From assembly GCF_032460525.1 (NCBI RefSeq), contig NZ_CP135963.1:2542001-2606000 (forward strand): a DNA stretch of 64,000 bases, given 5' to 3'. Positions 1 to 11,918 of the stretch are shown here, one piece after another. The stretch's first letter is position 1, and the number at the start of each line of letters is the position of its first letter. A program made the translations under genes and the position numbers. Source of the stretch: Geodermatophilus sp. DSM 44513 (GTDB lineage Bacteria > Actinomycetota > Actinomycetes > Mycobacteriales > Geodermatophilaceae). Under the pieces are notes generated by a model. That model was not told where the DNA came from and made no database searches. It saw only the letters and a program-made list of their open reading frames with translations.

Positions 1-2302
1 GGCGGGCGGCGGCGGTCTTGAAGACAGGCTGCTTGGAGCACGGGTCCCAGTCGGTGGGGGTCAGCTCGTTGGCCGCGCTGCCGTGGTCGGCGTCCGGGTC
101 GTCCCACCAGCCGTAGTGGAAGGGCAGGAACAGCACCCCCGGCCGGATGCCGCTGACCCGCACCCGCGCGCGCACCCGCCCGCGCGGGCTGGCCACCTCC
201 ACCAGGTCGCCCTCGCCGTACCCGCCGGCCGCGGCGTCGGCCGGCGAGACCTCCACCCACACCTCGGGTGCGGCGGCCTGCAGCTGGGGGGCGCGGCCGG
301 TCTTGGTGCGGGTGTGGAAGTGGTACAGCGTGCGGCCGGTGATGAGGGCGAACGGGAAGTCCGCGCGCGGCTGCTCGTGCGGCGGCAGGTACTCGGCGGC
401 CCTGAGGACCGCCTTGCCGTCGGGGTTGAGCGCCCGGTACTCGGTCTCCGACAGCGGTGCGCCGGTGACCAGGTCGCGACCGTAGGCCTCGCAGTACTCC
501 GGCTGCGCCCAGAACCGCCCGTCGGCGTAGAGCCGCTCGGTGCCGTCGGGGTGCTCGTCGGTGCACGGCCACTGGATGCCGCTGCCGCCGCGCAGCTTCG
601 CGTAGCTCAGCCCGGTGTAGTCGCAGGGCCGGCCGCGGCTGCACTCCTTCCACGCCTCGAAGGCGCCCTCGGGGTCGCTCCACCCCACCAGCGGGGCGCC
701 GTCCTGGTCGCGCAGGTCCAGCCGGCGGGCGTAGTCGAGCAGGATGTCGAGGTCCGACCGGGCCTCGCCGGGCGGGTCGACGGCCTTCTCCGACAGGTGC
801 ACCGTGCGGTCGACGTTGGTGAAGGTGCCGGTCTTCTCCCCCCACGTGGCCGCGGGCAGGACGACGTCGGCCAGCTGCGCGGTCTCGGTCAGGAAGATGT
901 CCTGGACGACGAGGAACAGCCGCTCCTGGGTGAGGATCGACCGGACGCGCGCCAGCTCGGGCAGCGACACCGCCGGGTTGGTCGCGGTGACGTACAGGAA
1001 GCGGATCGAGCCCTCCTCCATGTACCGCAGCTGCTGCATGACGTGCGTCGGCGGGGTGAAGTGCGGCAGCCGCGCCGGGTCGATGTTCCAGATCCGCGCG
1101 AGGTCGCGGACGTGCGCCTCGTTGGTCCAGTTGCGGAAGCCCGGCAGGTCGCCGTCGGCGCCGCACTCCCGGGTGTTCTGCGCGGTCGGCTGGCCGTTCA
1201 TCTGCAGCACGCCGCAGCCCGGCCGGCCGAGCATGCCGCGCACGATGTGCAGGTTGTTCACCGAGACGGCCGCGGCGGTGGCCTGGTGGGACTGGTAGAA
1301 GCCCTGCAGCACGGTGGACAGCAGCCGCTGCGCCGTCCCCAGCAGGCGGGCCGCCTCGCGGATCTGCGCGGCGGGCACGTCGCAGACCTCCGCGGCCCGC
1401 TCGGGGGTGTACTCCGCGACCATGGCGCGCAGTTCCTCGAAGCCGACCGCGTGCTCGCGCACGTAGTCCTCGTCGACCCAGCCGTTGGCGACCACCTCGT
1501 GCAGCAGCGCGTTGACCAGCATCACATTGGTGCCGGGCCGGGGCGCGAGGTGCACGGTGGCCTCCCGGGCCACGGGGGTCAGCCGCGGGTCGACGCAGAG
1601 GACGCGCGGCGGGTCGGTCCCGGCCAGCCGGTCGAGGACGCGGGTCCACAGCACGGTCTGGGTCTCGGCCACGTTGTGCCCGAACAGGGCGATGACGTCC
1701 GCGGAGTCGACGTCGGTGTAGGAGCCGGGCTGCCCGTCGCTGCCGAAGGACTCCTTGAGCGCGGCGGCCGCGGTGGCGGTGCACAGCCGGGTGTTGCCGT
1801 CGGTGTGCACGGTGCCGATGCCGCCGTGCGCGATCAGGCCGAGGGTGTAGTACTCCTCCAGGAAGAGCTGCCCGGTGGTGTAGAAGCCGATCGCGCTGGG
1901 GCCCTGCTCGTCCAGCAGCTCCCGCGTGCGCCCGACCACGGCGTCCATCGCGGTGTCCCAGTCGGTCTCCACCAGCTCGCCGCCGCGCCGGATCAGCGGT
2001 GTGGTGAGCCGGTCCGGGGAGTTGTTGGCCTGCCAGCCGAACAGGTCCTTGGGGCCGAGGCGGCCGTGGTTGACCCGGTCCACGGCGCGGCCGCGGACCC
2101 CCACGATCCGCTCGTCCTTGACCGCGATGTCCAGCCCGTCGCCGTTGCTGTGCAGGATCGTCGCCGACTGCACCCAGCGGTCGACGTCCTCCTCGGTCAG
2201 CCCGTCGGCGAGGTACTGGTCGACCCGGGTGGGCCAGGTCTCCCCTGGTCCGTACGGGGTGCGGGTCCCCCACGGCTCGGCGATGCGGTCGATGCGTGGC
2301 AT
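1..2302 (-). CDS. Molybdopterin oxidoreductase lacking the N-terminal 4Fe-4S cysteines (3' end outside window)
   Basis: This is a bis-MGD oxidoreductase of the nitrate reductase/formate dehydrogenase superfamily. About 767 codons are visible, from an ATG whose complement is at 2300-2302, and the gene leaves the window at base 1. The segment after W43-V-Q-S is where relatives carry a C-x2-C-x3-C cluster. Here the three positions read T48, H51 and D55, and the fourth cysteine position (in GRLGPKDLF) is glycine. The probable molybdenum-ligand cysteine is kept, in NTRLCTAT near residue 165. The C-terminal part (for example ANELTPTDWDP) looks like the molydopterin dinucleotide-binding domain. Substrate is unknown and no electron-transfer partner is adjacent. 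The superfamily call is firm; the activity is open. The long plus-strand reading frame opposite is a GC-skew shadow. Confidence 0.9.
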   Translation of the reverse strand, partial: MPRIDRIAEPWGTRTPYGPGETWPTRVDQYLADGLTEEDVDRWVQSATILHSNGDGLDIAVKDERIVGVRGRAVDRVNHGRLGPKDLFGWQANNSPDRLTTPLIRRGGELVETDWDTAMDAVVGRTRELLDEQGPSAIGFYTTGQLFLEEYYTLGLIAHGGIGTVHTDGNTRLCTATAAAALKESFGSDGQPGSYTDVDSADVIALFGHNVAETQTVLWTRVLDRLAGTDPPRVLCVDPRLTPVAREATVHLAPRPGTNVMLVNALLHEVVANGWVDEDYVREHAVGFEELRAMVAEYTPERAAEVCDVPAAQIREAARLLGTAQRLLSTVLQGFYQSHQATAAAVSVNNLHIVRGMLGRPGCGVLQMNGQPTAQNTRECGADGDLPGFRNWTNEAHVRDLARIWNIDPARLPHFTPPTHVMQQLRYMEEGSIRFLYVTATNPAVSLPELARVRSILTQERLFLVVQDIFLTETAQLADVVLPAATWGEKTGTFTNVDRTVHLSEKAVDPPGEARSDLDILLDYARRLDLRDQDGAPLVGWSDPEGAFEAWKECSRGRPCDYTGLSYAKLRGGSGIQWPCTDEHPDGTERLYADGRFWAQPEYCEAYGRDLVTGAPLSETEYRALNPDGKAVLRAAEYLPPHEQPRADFPFALITGRTLYHFHTRTKTGRAPQLQAAAPEVWVEVSPADAAAGGYGEGDLVEVASPRGRVRARVRVSGIRPGVLFLPFHYGWWDDPDADHGSAANELTPTDWDPCSKQPVFKTAAAR

Positions 2303-2423
2303 GACCGGGCGTTACCCGCTGCCCGCGGCGTCCCGAACCCCGCGCACGTGACGGGACGATGACACCGGCGGGAGGGCAAGAACGGTCGGGCGCCGCACCG
2401 CCGTCCCCGGCCAGGATCGGTCC

Positions 2424-3367
2424 GTGGCCGACCGCACCCCCGAGACCGACCCCCTCCCCGGGCGGGACCGCCTGCGCGAGCTGCTGGACGCCGTCCTGGA
2501 CGAGGACAACCGCACGCTGGGTGCCATGGCCGGCGACGCGTACGCCAGCCCCTGGCACTTCGCCCGGCAGGTGAGCCGGGGCGCCGGGGAACCACCGGTC
2601 GCGCTGCGCCGGAGGGTGCTGCTGGAGCGGGCGGCGTGGCAGCTGCGGGAGGGGGCGAGCGTCACCGAGGTGGCGTTCGGCTCGGGGTACGAGTCGGTCG
2701 AGGGCTTCGCCCGCGCCTTCGCCCGCGCCTACGGCCGCTCCCCCGGCTCGCCGGACGACGGCCCGCGGACCCGGGACGCGCACTGGCTGCCCGCACCCAA
2801 CGGCGTGCACTTCCACCCGCCGACCTCGCTGTGGGTGGCCGAGCCGCCCGGACGGGGCGAGCCGGACCAGGTCACCGCGCTGCTGGTGCACCACGACGTC
2901 GAGGACACCCGCGCGCTGCTCGAGGCCGCCGCGGGCCTGCCGGACGGCGAGTACCGCCGGGTGCGGCTGCCGGGGCACAGCGTGCTGCCCTGGGACGGCC
3001 CGGAGGGGTCGGTGGCCGCGGTGCTCGACGCGCTGGTGTGGACCAAGGAGGTGTGGCTGGCCTCGATCGAGGGCGCCGGGCACCCGGCCCGCGGCGCCGA
3101 CGACCCGGCCGCCCTGCTGGCCCGGCACGACGCCGTGGCGCCGCGCTGGCTGGCCGCCGTCCGCGACGTCGCCCGCCGCGGCGCGTGGGGCGACCGGCTG
3201 GTCGACGCGCTGTGCGAGCCGCCGGAGACCTTCGTGCTGGGCAGCGTGCTCGCCCACGTGCTCACGTTCTCCGCGCACCGGCGGCTGCTGGTGCGCGCCC
3301 TGCTCCGGGACGCCGGCGTGGCCGTCGACACCGGGGACCCCATCGAGTGGCTGACGAGGAGAGAGAA

Positions 3368-3371
<4 letters not shown>
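2424..3371 (+). CDS. AraC-type HTH protein with C-terminal DinB-like helical domain
   Basis: 315 residues from a GTG start. Residues about 15-110 form an AraC-type double helix-turn-helix: the stretch around VTEVAFGSGYESVEGFARAF is the typical second HTH, and it is followed by YGRSPG. The remainder is helical and looks like a DinB/DUF1993-type bundle. The gene's last four bases overlap the GTG of the RibD-like reductase, so the two are almost certainly cotranscribed. Such AraC/DinB plus reductase pairs are common in actinobacteria. A transcription factor role is inferred; the inducer is not visible. Confidence 0.82.
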
Positions 3372-5396
<2,025 letters not shown>

Positions 5397-5458
5397 GGAC
5401 CCCGCTGCCCCCCACGCCTCGCACGCTCGGCGCGGGCCCCTGCAGCGGGGCCGTTCCA
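5397..5458. repeat. Palindromic repeat copy A (probable bidirectional terminator)
   Basis: The outer arms GGACCCCGCTGC (5397-5408) and GCAGCGGGGCC (5442-5452) pair. The interior carries the family core (CCCCCCACGCC-TCGCACGCTC-GGCGCGGG). It lies directly between the convergent ends of argG and the DUF1445 gene. On the minus strand it opens with the TGGAACGGCC flank seen in copies F and K. Confidence 0.8.
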
Positions 5459-5486
5459 GTACGTCACCAGCCGATCTCGCCGGTGT

Positions 5487-6278
5487 TCAGAGGGCGCGGT
5501 AGATGGCGTCGGGGACGTCGGTGACGAACATGTGCCCCGGCGCGTGGGTGATCGCGAACGGCGGGCGCGAGGCCATCAGGGCCGCCTGCGGGGTGACCCC
5601 GCAGGCCCAGAACACCGGGACGTCGCCGTCGGCGGGCACCACCGGGTCGCCGAAGTCCGGCGCCCCCAGGTCGGGGATGCCGAGGGCCTCCGGCGCGCCG
5701 ACGTGCACCGGCGCCCCGTGCACCTGCGGCATCCGGGCGGTCACCTGCACCGCGGTGGGCACCAGCGCACCGGGCACCGGGCGCATCGACACCACCAGCG
5801 GCCCGGACAGCCGGCCCGCGGGGCGGCAGGCGCGGTCGGTGCGGTACATCGACACGTTGCGGCCCTGCTCGATGTTGCGCACCGGCACGCCGGCGTCCAG
5901 CAGCGCGGTCTCGAAGCTGAAGCTGCAGCCGATCAGGAAGGCGACCAGGTCCGGCCGCCACAGGTCGACGACGTCGGTGGGCTCGTCGACGAGCTCGCCG
6001 TCCCGCCACACGCGGTAGCGCGGCAGGTCGGTGCGCAGGTCTGCCCCCGGCGCCAGCGCGGTGGCCGGCGACCCGGCGTCGGTGACGTCCAGCAGCGGCA
6101 CCGGCTGCGGGTTGCGCTGGGCGAACAGCAGCATGTCGTAGGCCCAGTCCTGCGGCAGGACGACGAGGTTGGCCTGGGTGTAGCCCGGTGCCCAGCCCGA
6201 GGACGGGGCGGCCAGCCCGGCGCGGTGGTGGGCGCGGGCGGTCGCAGGGTCGGCGGCGGGGGTCAGGGTGGTGGTCAC
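5487..6278 (-). CDS. DUF1445 family putative hydro-lyase (YcsI-like)
   Basis: 263 residues. The full-length YcsI/DUF1445 fold is recognisable from [11 protein letters not shown] near the N-terminus, the central [24 protein letters not shown], and the C-terminal FWACGVTPQ and [12 protein letters not shown] motifs. The family is related to mammalian D-glutamate cyclase, which acts on 5-oxoproline. That fits its place beside pxpABC; Bacillus subtilis has the same association (ycsI with ycsF-kipI-kipA). The last GntR codons overlap its ATG by four bases, so regulator and enzyme form one operon. The reaction itself is inferred. Confidence 0.9.
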   Translation of the reverse strand: MTTTLTPAADPATARAHHRAGLAAPSSGWAPGYTQANLVVLPQDWAYDMLLFAQRNPQPVPLLDVTDAGSPATALAPGADLRTDLPRYRVWRDGELVDEPTDVVDLWRPDLVAFLIGCSFSFETALLDAGVPVRNIEQGRNVSMYRTDRACRPAGRLSGPLVVSMRPVPGALVPTAVQVTARMPQVHGAPVHVGAPEALGIPDLGAPDFGDPVVPADGDVPVFWACGVTPQAALMASRPPFAITHAPGHMFVTDVPDAIYRAL

Positions 6279-7051
6279 GGGGTCCTCCTCGGTCGGTCAC
6301 CGGGCCGGTCGCCGGGCCGGTCGCGCAGGGCCGCCAGCAGCTCGGCCTCGGAGTCCTGCAGGTAGTCCTCGAGCTCCTTGGCCGCGCGCTCGGACTCCCC
6401 GTCGACGAGCAGCTCCAGGATCCCCCGGTTGCGGCTGACGTAGGGCTCGTGCAGCCGCTGCGGGGACCCCACCGCCGAGAACGCCAGCCGCACCTCGGCG
6501 AGCAGCCGGGCCGCCGTCTCGTCGATGCGCCGGCTGCCGGCGAGCGCGACCAGGTGCTGGTGGAAGCGCATGTTGGCCGTGCCGACGGCACCCCAGTCAC
6601 CGCGCCGGGCGGCGTCCTCGGCGGCGGCGACGTCGTCGTGCAGCGGGCGCAGCCGCACCGGGTCCAGCCGGCCGAGCCGCCGGACGACGTCGCACTCGAT
6701 CGTGCGGCGCAGCCGGTAGAGGTCGACTAACTCCTCCTCGTCGAGCTCGGGCACGAACACCCCGCGGTGCAGCCGGTGCACCAGCAGCCCCTCGTGGGTG
6801 AGCAGCCGGAAGGCCTCCCGCAGCGTGGTGCGCGAGACGTGCAGGACGTCGACGAGCTGCTCCTCCGACAGCCGGCGGCCCGGGGGCAGGTCGCCCTCGA
6901 TGACCCGGCGGCGCAGCAGGTCGGCCACCCGCTCGGCGGTGCTGGAGCGGTCGAAGGCGCGCACCTCGTCGGCCACGGCGCGCAGCCACCCGGCGTCGGC
7001 GCCGGCGGCACCGTCCGCGCCGGAGGGAGCTGCCGGGTCCCCGTGGAGCAT
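6275..7051 (-). CDS. GntR/FadR-type transcriptional regulator of the 5-oxoproline locus
   Basis: 258 residues from the ATG at 7051. A winged helix is visible at about residues 30-95 ([28 protein letters not shown] and [18 protein letters not shown]). A C-terminal all-helical FCD ligand domain follows, with the metal/effector-type histidines in [11 protein letters not shown] much longer frame upstream crosses the operator and is not used. The gene is divergent from the transporter-pxp operon and shares the palindrome at 7105-7119, its probable binding site. The likely effector is 5-oxoproline or a relative. Bacillus uses an IclR regulator (KipR) for the same genes. Confidence 0.9.
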   Translation of the reverse strand: MLHGDPAAPSGADGAAGADAGWLRAVADEVRAFDRSSTAERVADLLRRRVIEGDLPPGRRLSEEQLVDVLHVSRTTLREAFRLLTHEGLLVHRLHRGVFVPELDEEELVDLYRLRRTIECDVVRRLGRLDPVRLRPLHDDVAAAEDAARRGDWGAVGTANMRFHQHLVALAGSRRIDETAARLLAEVRLAFSAVGSPQRLHEPYVSRNRGILELLVDGESERAAKELEDYLQDSEAELLAALRDRPGDRPGDRPRRTP

Positions 7052-7102
7052 GCCCCCATCCTGCCCACCCGCAGGGCCCGTGTGAACAGTCCGCCGATCC
7101 CC

Positions 7103-7132
7103 TTGTCGGATCGTCCGACGACTCCCTAGGTT
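7103..7132 (+). promoter_or_regulatory. GntR operator within the divergent promoter
   Basis: GTCGGA-TCG-TCCGAC (7105-7119) is a perfect palindrome of two 6-base arms. TTGTCG (7103-7108) and TAGGTT (7127-7132), 18 bases apart, look like -35 and -10 boxes reading toward the transporter. A repressor on the palindrome would cover the -35 box. The site lies between the regulator and transporter starts. Confidence 0.6.
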
Positions 7133-7206
7133 GTCCGGCCAGGGACCCCGGGCCGTCCGCACCGCCACGGCCGGTCCGCCGACCTCACCTCCCGGGAGCA
7201 CCCGCC

Positions 7207-8466
7207 ATGGCCACCGACCCCAGCAGCGCCGGCACCGCCCCCGCCGCCCCACCGCCCGGGGCGGCCTCCGGCCGGATGGCGGCGAGCACCCGCTCCACCC
7301 TGCTCGGCGCGATGTTCCTCATGGCCACCTCGGCCATCGGCCCGGGCTTCATCACCCAGACGACGACGTTCACCGTGCAGCTGGGCGCCGCCTTCGCCTT
7401 CGCCATCGCCGTCTCGATCGTCATCGACATCGCGCTGCAGCTGAACGTGTGGCGGGTGATCGGCGTGAGCGGCCGGCGCGCCCAGGAGCTGGGCAACCTG
7501 GTCGCCCCCGGCCTGGGCTGGGTGATGGCCGCGTTCCTGCTCGTCGGCGGGCTGGTGTTCAACATCGGCAACGTGGCCGGCGCGGGCCTGGGCACCGACG
7601 CGATGCTGGGGCTGGACCCGAGGATCGGCGGCGCCGTCTCCGCGGTCGTCGCCATCGGCATCTTCCTCAGCCGCAGGGCCGGGGTCGCCGTCGACCGGAT
7701 CGTGGTCGTCCTCGGCCTGCTGATGATCGTCCTGACCACCTACATCGCGGTCACCTCGGGGCCGCCGGTGGGGCAGGCGCTGCGCAACGTCGTCCTCCCC
7801 GAGGACGTCTCCTTCCTGGCGATCACCACGCTGGTCGGCGGGACGATCGGCGGCTACATCGTCTACGCCGGTGCCCACCGACTGCTGGACTCCGGCATCA
7901 CCGGCACCGAGCACGTCCGCGACATCACCCGGGGCTCGGTCACCGGCATCGTCATCACCGGCGTCATGCGGGTCGTGCTGTTCCTCGCCATCCTCGGCGT
8001 GGTGGCCGGCGGCGCGGACCTGGGCACGGAGAACCAGGCGGCCACCGCGTTCCAGTCCGCCGCCGGCGAGGTCGGGCTGCGGGTCTTCGGCGTGGTGCTG
8101 TGGGCCGCCGCCATCACCAGCGTCATCGGCGCCTCCTACACCTCGGTCTCCTTCATCACCTCCCGGACGGCCACCAGCGACCGCACCCGCACGCTGCTGG
8201 TCGTCGGCTTCATCGCGGTCACCACGCTGGCCTTCCTGCTCATCGGGGCCGCCCCGACCACGCTGCTGGTCTTCGCCGGGGCGTTCAACGGGCTGCTGCT
8301 GCCGATCGGCATCGCCGTCCTGCTGTGGGTGGCCACCCGGCGCACCGACCTGCTGAACGGCTACCGGTACCCCCGCTGGCTGCTCGCCGTCGGCTGGGCG
8401 GCCTGGCTGCTGACCCTCTACCTGGCCGCGCGCTCGGTGCAGCCGGTCATCGCCCTCTTCGGGTGA
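7207..8466 (+). CDS. NRAMP-family transporter (YcsG-like) of the 5-oxoproline locus
   Basis: 419 residues with about eleven hydrophobic segments. The NRAMP fold shows in [17 protein letters not shown] near residue 40. The usual DPGN metal-binding motif of true Mn/Fe transporters is replaced here by [10 protein letters not shown]. That suits the YcsG branch, which sits beside pxpA in Bacillus and is unlikely to be a plain manganese importer. Uptake of 5-oxoproline or a related acid, or of a metal for PxpA, are both possible. A divergent promoter with a GntR operator lies upstream, and pxpA follows after a 14-base gap. Confidence 0.85.
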   Translation: MATDPSSAGTAPAAPPPGAASGRMAASTRSTLLGAMFLMATSAIGPGFITQTTTFTVQLGAAFAFAIAVSIVIDIALQLNVWRVIGVSGRRAQELGNLVAPGLGWVMAAFLLVGGLVFNIGNVAGAGLGTDAMLGLDPRIGGAVSAVVAIGIFLSRRAGVAVDRIVVVLGLLMIVLTTYIAVTSGPPVGQALRNVVLPEDVSFLAITTLVGGTIGGYIVYAGAHRLLDSGITGTEHVRDITRGSVTGIVITGVMRVVLFLAILGVVAGGADLGTENQAATAFQSAAGEVGLRVFGVVLWAAAITSVIGASYTSVSFITSRTATSDRTRTLLVVGFIAVTTLAFLLIGAAPTTLLVFAGAFNGLLLPIGIAVLLWVATRRTDLLNGYRYPRWLLAVGWAAWLLTLYLAARSVQPVIALFG

Positions 8467-8480
8467 GGCAGGCTGGCGCC

Positions 8481-9254
8481 ATGACCGGTGTGGACCTCAA
8501 CTCCGACCTCGGCGAGGGCTTCGGGCAGTGGCAGCTCGGGGACGACGACGCGCTGCTGGGCATCGTCACCAGCGCCAACGTGGCCTGCGGCTTCCACGCC
8601 AGCGACCCGTCGATCATGCGGCGGGTGTGCGCGCGGGCCGTCGAGGCCGGCGTGGCCATCGGCGCCCAGGTGGGCTACCGCGACCTGGCCGGCTTCGGCC
8701 GCCGCTTCATCGACGTGGAACCGGCCGAGCTGACCGCCGACGTGCTCTACCAGCTCGGCGCGCTGGAGGCGTTCGCGCGGGTGGCCGGCTCGCGGGTGCG
8801 CTACGTCAAGCCGCACGGCGCGCTCTACAACGCCATCGTCACCCACGAGGAGCAGGCGGCCGCGGTCGTGGCGGCCGTCGTCGCCTACGACCGGGACCTC
8901 CCGGTCCTGGGCCTGCCCGGGTCGGCGTGGCTGCGGCTGGCCGAGGAGGCGGGCCTGACCACGGTGGCCGAGGCCTTCGCCGACCGCGAGTACACCCCGC
9001 AGGGCACCCTGGTCTCCCGGCGGCTGCCCGGCGCGGTGCTGCACGACGCCGAGGAGATCGCCCGGCGCTGCGTGGCCATGGCCACCGGCGAGCCGGTCAC
9101 CGACGTCGAGGGCGGGCTGCTGCGGCTGACGCCGGGGTCGATCTGCGTGCACGGCGACACCCCGGGCGCGGTGGCCATCGCCGCCCGGGTGCGCGAGGCG
9201 CTCACCGCCGCCGGGGTCGACCTCGCCCCGTTCGCCGCGCCGTCCGCCCCCTGA
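8481..9254 (+). CDS. pxpA: 5-oxoprolinase subunit A (LamB/YcsF family)
   Basis: 257 residues. [14 protein letters not shown] at the N-terminus is the family signature, followed by [27 protein letters not shown] and [10 protein letters not shown]. PxpA with PxpB and PxpC converts 5-oxo-L-proline to glutamate at the cost of ATP. Its TGA overlaps the pxpB ATG by one base, so the three subunits are translationally coupled. Length is normal. Confidence 0.95.
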   Translation: MTGVDLNSDLGEGFGQWQLGDDDALLGIVTSANVACGFHASDPSIMRRVCARAVEAGVAIGAQVGYRDLAGFGRRFIDVEPAELTADVLYQLGALEAFARVAGSRVRYVKPHGALYNAIVTHEEQAAAVVAAVVAYDRDLPVLGLPGSAWLRLAEEAGLTTVAEAFADREYTPQGTLVSRRLPGAVLHDAEEIARRCVAMATGEPVTDVEGGLLRLTPGSICVHGDTPGAVAIAARVREALTAAGVDLAPFAAPSAP

Positions 9255-9865
9255 TGCGCGTCCTGCCCAGCGGCTCCACCGCACTGCTGGTCGAGCTCGA
9301 CGGCCTCGACGACGTCCTCGGCCTGTACGCCGCGCTCGCCGCCGAGCCGATCGAGGGCGTCGTGGACGTCGTCCCGGCGGCGCGCACCGTGCTGCTGGTC
9401 ACCGACCCCGCGGTGACCGGCCTCGACGCCGTCGAGCAGGCGGTGCGGCGGACGACGCCCCGCCCCGCGCGGCAGGGCGGCGGGGAGACCGTCGACCTGC
9501 CCGTCGTCTACGACGGGGAGGACCTCGCCGACGTGGCAGCACTCCTCGGCGTGGACACCGCCGAGGTGGTGCGCCGGCACACCGGCACGGAGTGGACGGT
9601 GGCGTTCTGCGGGTTCGCCCCCGGCTTCGGCTACCTGGTCCCGGACGGCGAGCCGTGGGACGTGCCGCGTCGGCCCTCCCCGCGCACGCGGGTGCCGCCC
9701 GGGTCGGTGGCGCTGGCCGGGGGGTTCGGCGGCGTGTACCCGCGGGAGTCCCCCGGCGGGTGGCAGCTGATCGGGCGCACCGACGTGCCCGTGTTCGACG
9801 TCGACCGCGACCCCGCCGCGCTGCTGCGCCCGGGGGTGCGGGTGCGGTTCACCGAGGCCGGCTGA
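9254..9865 (+). CDS. pxpB: 5-oxoprolinase subunit B (KipI-like)
   Basis: 203 residues. The C-terminal half shows the family motif FCGFAPGFGYLVPDG, then VPPGSVALAGGFGGVYP and SPGGWQLIGRT. This subunit family was first known as the Bacillus kinase inhibitor KipI and as an allophanate-hydrolase-like half. Here the PxpA/PxpC neighbours define the role. It starts at the ATG overlapping the pxpA stop, and its own stop overlaps the pxpC ATG. Confidence 0.94.
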   Translation: MRVLPSGSTALLVELDGLDDVLGLYAALAAEPIEGVVDVVPAARTVLLVTDPAVTGLDAVEQAVRRTTPRPARQGGGETVDLPVVYDGEDLADVAALLGVDTAEVVRRHTGTEWTVAFCGFAPGFGYLVPDGEPWDVPRRPSPRTRVPPGSVALAGGFGGVYPRESPGGWQLIGRTDVPVFDVDRDPAALLRPGVRVRFTEAG

Positions 9866-10701
9866 TGCGCACCCTCACCGTGCTCGCCCCCGGACCGCTG
9901 ACCACCGTGCAGGACCGCGGCCGGCCCGGGCAGGGCGCGCTGGGCATCGGCCGCTCCGGGGCCTGCGACCGGGCCGCGGCCGCGCTGGCCAACCGGCTGG
10001 TGGGCAACGCCCCGGACGCCGCCGTGCTGGAGGCCACCCTCGGCGGACTGGTGCTGCGCGCCGACGCGGACCTGGTGGTGACCACGACCGGGGCCCGCTG
10101 CTCCGCGGTGCACAACGCCCCGCTGACCCTGCGCGCCGGGCGCGAGCTGCGCCTGGGCCGGCCCGACGCCGGGCTGCGCACCTACGTCGCCGTCCGCGGC
10201 GGGGTCGCCGTCGAGCCGGTGCTGGGCAGCCGCTCCACCGACCTGCTGTCCGGGCTGGGCCCGCCGGTGCTCCTCGCCGGCGCCGTGCTGCCGGTGGGGT
10301 CCGCGGCCGGGCCGGTGCCCGGGGTGGACGTCGCGCCGGTGCCCGACCCGCCGGGCGGTGAGGTGACCGTGCGGGTGCTGCCCGGCCCGCGCGCCGACTG
10401 GTTCGCCGACCCCGCCGCGCTGACCGGCACCGCGTGGGAGGTGACCGGCGAGAGCAACCGGATCGGGCTGCGGCTGGCCGGCGTCCCGCTGGAGCGCTCG
10501 CGCACCGGGGAGCTGCCCAGCGAGGGCATGGTGCGCGGCGCCCTGCAGGTGCCGCCGTCCGGGCAGCCGGTGCTGTTCCTCGCCGACCCCCCGGTGACCG
10601 GCGGCTACCCGGTGATCGGCTACGTGGCCGACGACGACGTCGACTGCTGCGGCCAGCTGCGCCCGGGCCAGACGCTGCGGTTCCGCGCCGCCGCCCGGTG
10701 A
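9865..10701 (+). CDS. pxpC: 5-oxoprolinase subunit C (KipA-like, carboxyltransferase-type)
   Basis: 278 residues. LTVLAPGPLTTVQDRGRPG is the typical opening of the family. YVAVRGGVAVEPVLGSRSTDL, GESNRIGLRL and PVTGGYPVIGYVADDD are conserved blocks. It is the catalytic partner of PxpB and resembles the AHS2 half of allophanate hydrolase and urea carboxylase. The stop overlaps the GTG of the MFS gene by three bases, extending the operon. Confidence 0.94.
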   Translation: MRTLTVLAPGPLTTVQDRGRPGQGALGIGRSGACDRAAAALANRLVGNAPDAAVLEATLGGLVLRADADLVVTTTGARCSAVHNAPLTLRAGRELRLGRPDAGLRTYVAVRGGVAVEPVLGSRSTDLLSGLGPPVLLAGAVLPVGSAAGPVPGVDVAPVPDPPGGEVTVRVLPGPRADWFADPAALTGTAWEVTGESNRIGLRLAGVPLERSRTGELPSEGMVRGALQVPPSGQPVLFLADPPVTGGYPVIGYVADDDVDCCGQLRPGQTLRFRAAAR

Positions 10702-11918
10702 CCGCGCCCCGCGCCGGCCGGTCCCGGCCGCGGTGGGCAGCGCTGGTCCCGGCCGCCGTCCTCGTCCTGGTCGCGCTGTGCCTGCGCGGCCCGTTCACCG
10801 GCGCGGGACCGGTGCTGACCGAGCTGTCCGCGGAGCTGTCGGTACCGCGCGCGGCGCTGGCCGCGCTCACCTCGGTGCCGCTGGTCCTCTTCGGCCTCGT
10901 CTCCCCCGCCGCCCCGGCGCTGGCCGCGCGGCTGGGCGTGCACCGCGCCGTCCTCGCCGGGGTGCTCGCCCTCGCCGTCGGGATCACCCTGCGCCCGGCC
11001 GGTGTGGCAGGCCTCTACTCCGGGACGGCGCTGCTGACCGCCGGCATCGCGGTGGCCAACGTGCTGGTGCCGGCCGCGGCCCGCGCCGAGTACGGGGACC
11101 GCAGCGCCGCGGCGGTCGGGGCCGCGGTGGCGTCGATGGGGGCGTCGGCCAGCCTGGGGGCGGGGCTGGCCCAGCCGCTGGCGACCGCGACCGGCAGCGC
11201 GCGCACCGGGCTGACGCTGTGGCTCGCCCCCGTGCTGGTGGCCGTCGCCGCGATGGCGCTGCTCGCCCGACGCCGCCCGGTCGCACCCGGCGCCGCGGTC
11301 GCCCGGCCGCCGGTGGCCGCCGTCCTGCGCGACCGGGTCGCGCTGGCGGTGACGCTGTTCTTCGGCCTGCAGGCGCTGTCCTTCTACACGATGCTCAGCT
11401 GGCTGGCCGACGTCCTGGAGACCGAGGCCGGGGTGGCCCCGGTGACCGCGGGCGGGCTGGTCGCCGCGGCCGCCGCGCTCGGCGTCCCGTGCGCACTGCT
11501 CGTCCCTCCCCTGGCCGCGCGGCGGGCCGGCCAGGCCGGGTGGATCGTCGGCGTGGGCGTGCCGTCGACCGTCGCCATCGCCGGCCTGCTGCTCGCCCCG
11601 GCCGCCGCGCCCGCGGTGTGGGCGCTGCTGTGGGGGCTGGGCACCGGGGCGGCGTTCCCGCTGGCCATGACGCTGGTGCTGGTGCGCACCCGCGACGTGG
11701 CGCAGACCGGCCGGCTGTCCGCGGCCGCGCAGAGCGCCGGGTACCTGCTGGCCGCGACCGGGCCGCTGGCCGTCGGGCTGCTGTACGACACCGTCGGTGG
11801 CTGGCGGCCCGGGCTGGTGCTGCTGCTGGTGCTGCAGGCCGCCCAGTTCGCCGCCGGCCTGGCCGCCGCCCGGCCGCGCCAGGTCACCGAGGCCCGCCGC
11901 CCGGAGCGGGTGCGCTGA
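10698..11918 (+). CDS. CynX/NimT-type major facilitator transporter
   Basis: 406 residues from GTG, with about twelve membrane segments. RGPFTGAGPVLTEL near residue 30 and the SAAAQSAGYLLAATGP stretch late in the protein fit the CynX/NimT branch. As last gene of the pxp operon it may export or import a compound handled there, giving the locus two transporters of unrelated families. Substrate cannot be read from sequence. Confidence 0.85.
   Translation: MTAPRAGRSRPRWAALVPAAVLVLVALCLRGPFTGAGPVLTELSAELSVPRAALAALTSVPLVLFGLVSPAAPALAARLGVHRAVLAGVLALAVGITLRPAGVAGLYSGTALLTAGIAVANVLVPAAARAEYGDRSAAAVGAAVASMGASASLGAGLAQPLATATGSARTGLTLWLAPVLVAVAAMALLARRRPVAPGAAVARPPVAAVLRDRVALAVTLFFGLQALSFYTMLSWLADVLETEAGVAPVTAGGLVAAAAALGVPCALLVPPLAARRAGQAGWIVGVGVPSTVAIAGLLLAPAAAPAVWALLWGLGTGAAFPLAMTLVLVRTRDVAQTGRLSAAAQSAGYLLAATGPLAVGLLYDTVGGWRPGLVLLLVLQAAQFAAGLAAARPRQVTEARRPERVR

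Noticed and set aside
83..2362. 759-codon plus-strand open frame
   Set aside because: It is rich in Arg/Gly/Val/Gln with no domain. The opposite strand encodes a clear molybdopterin oxidoreductase.
7207..8466. Annotation as a manganese/iron NRAMP importer
   Set aside because: The DPGN metal-binding motif is not present at its usual place, and the neighbours are 5-oxoproline genes.
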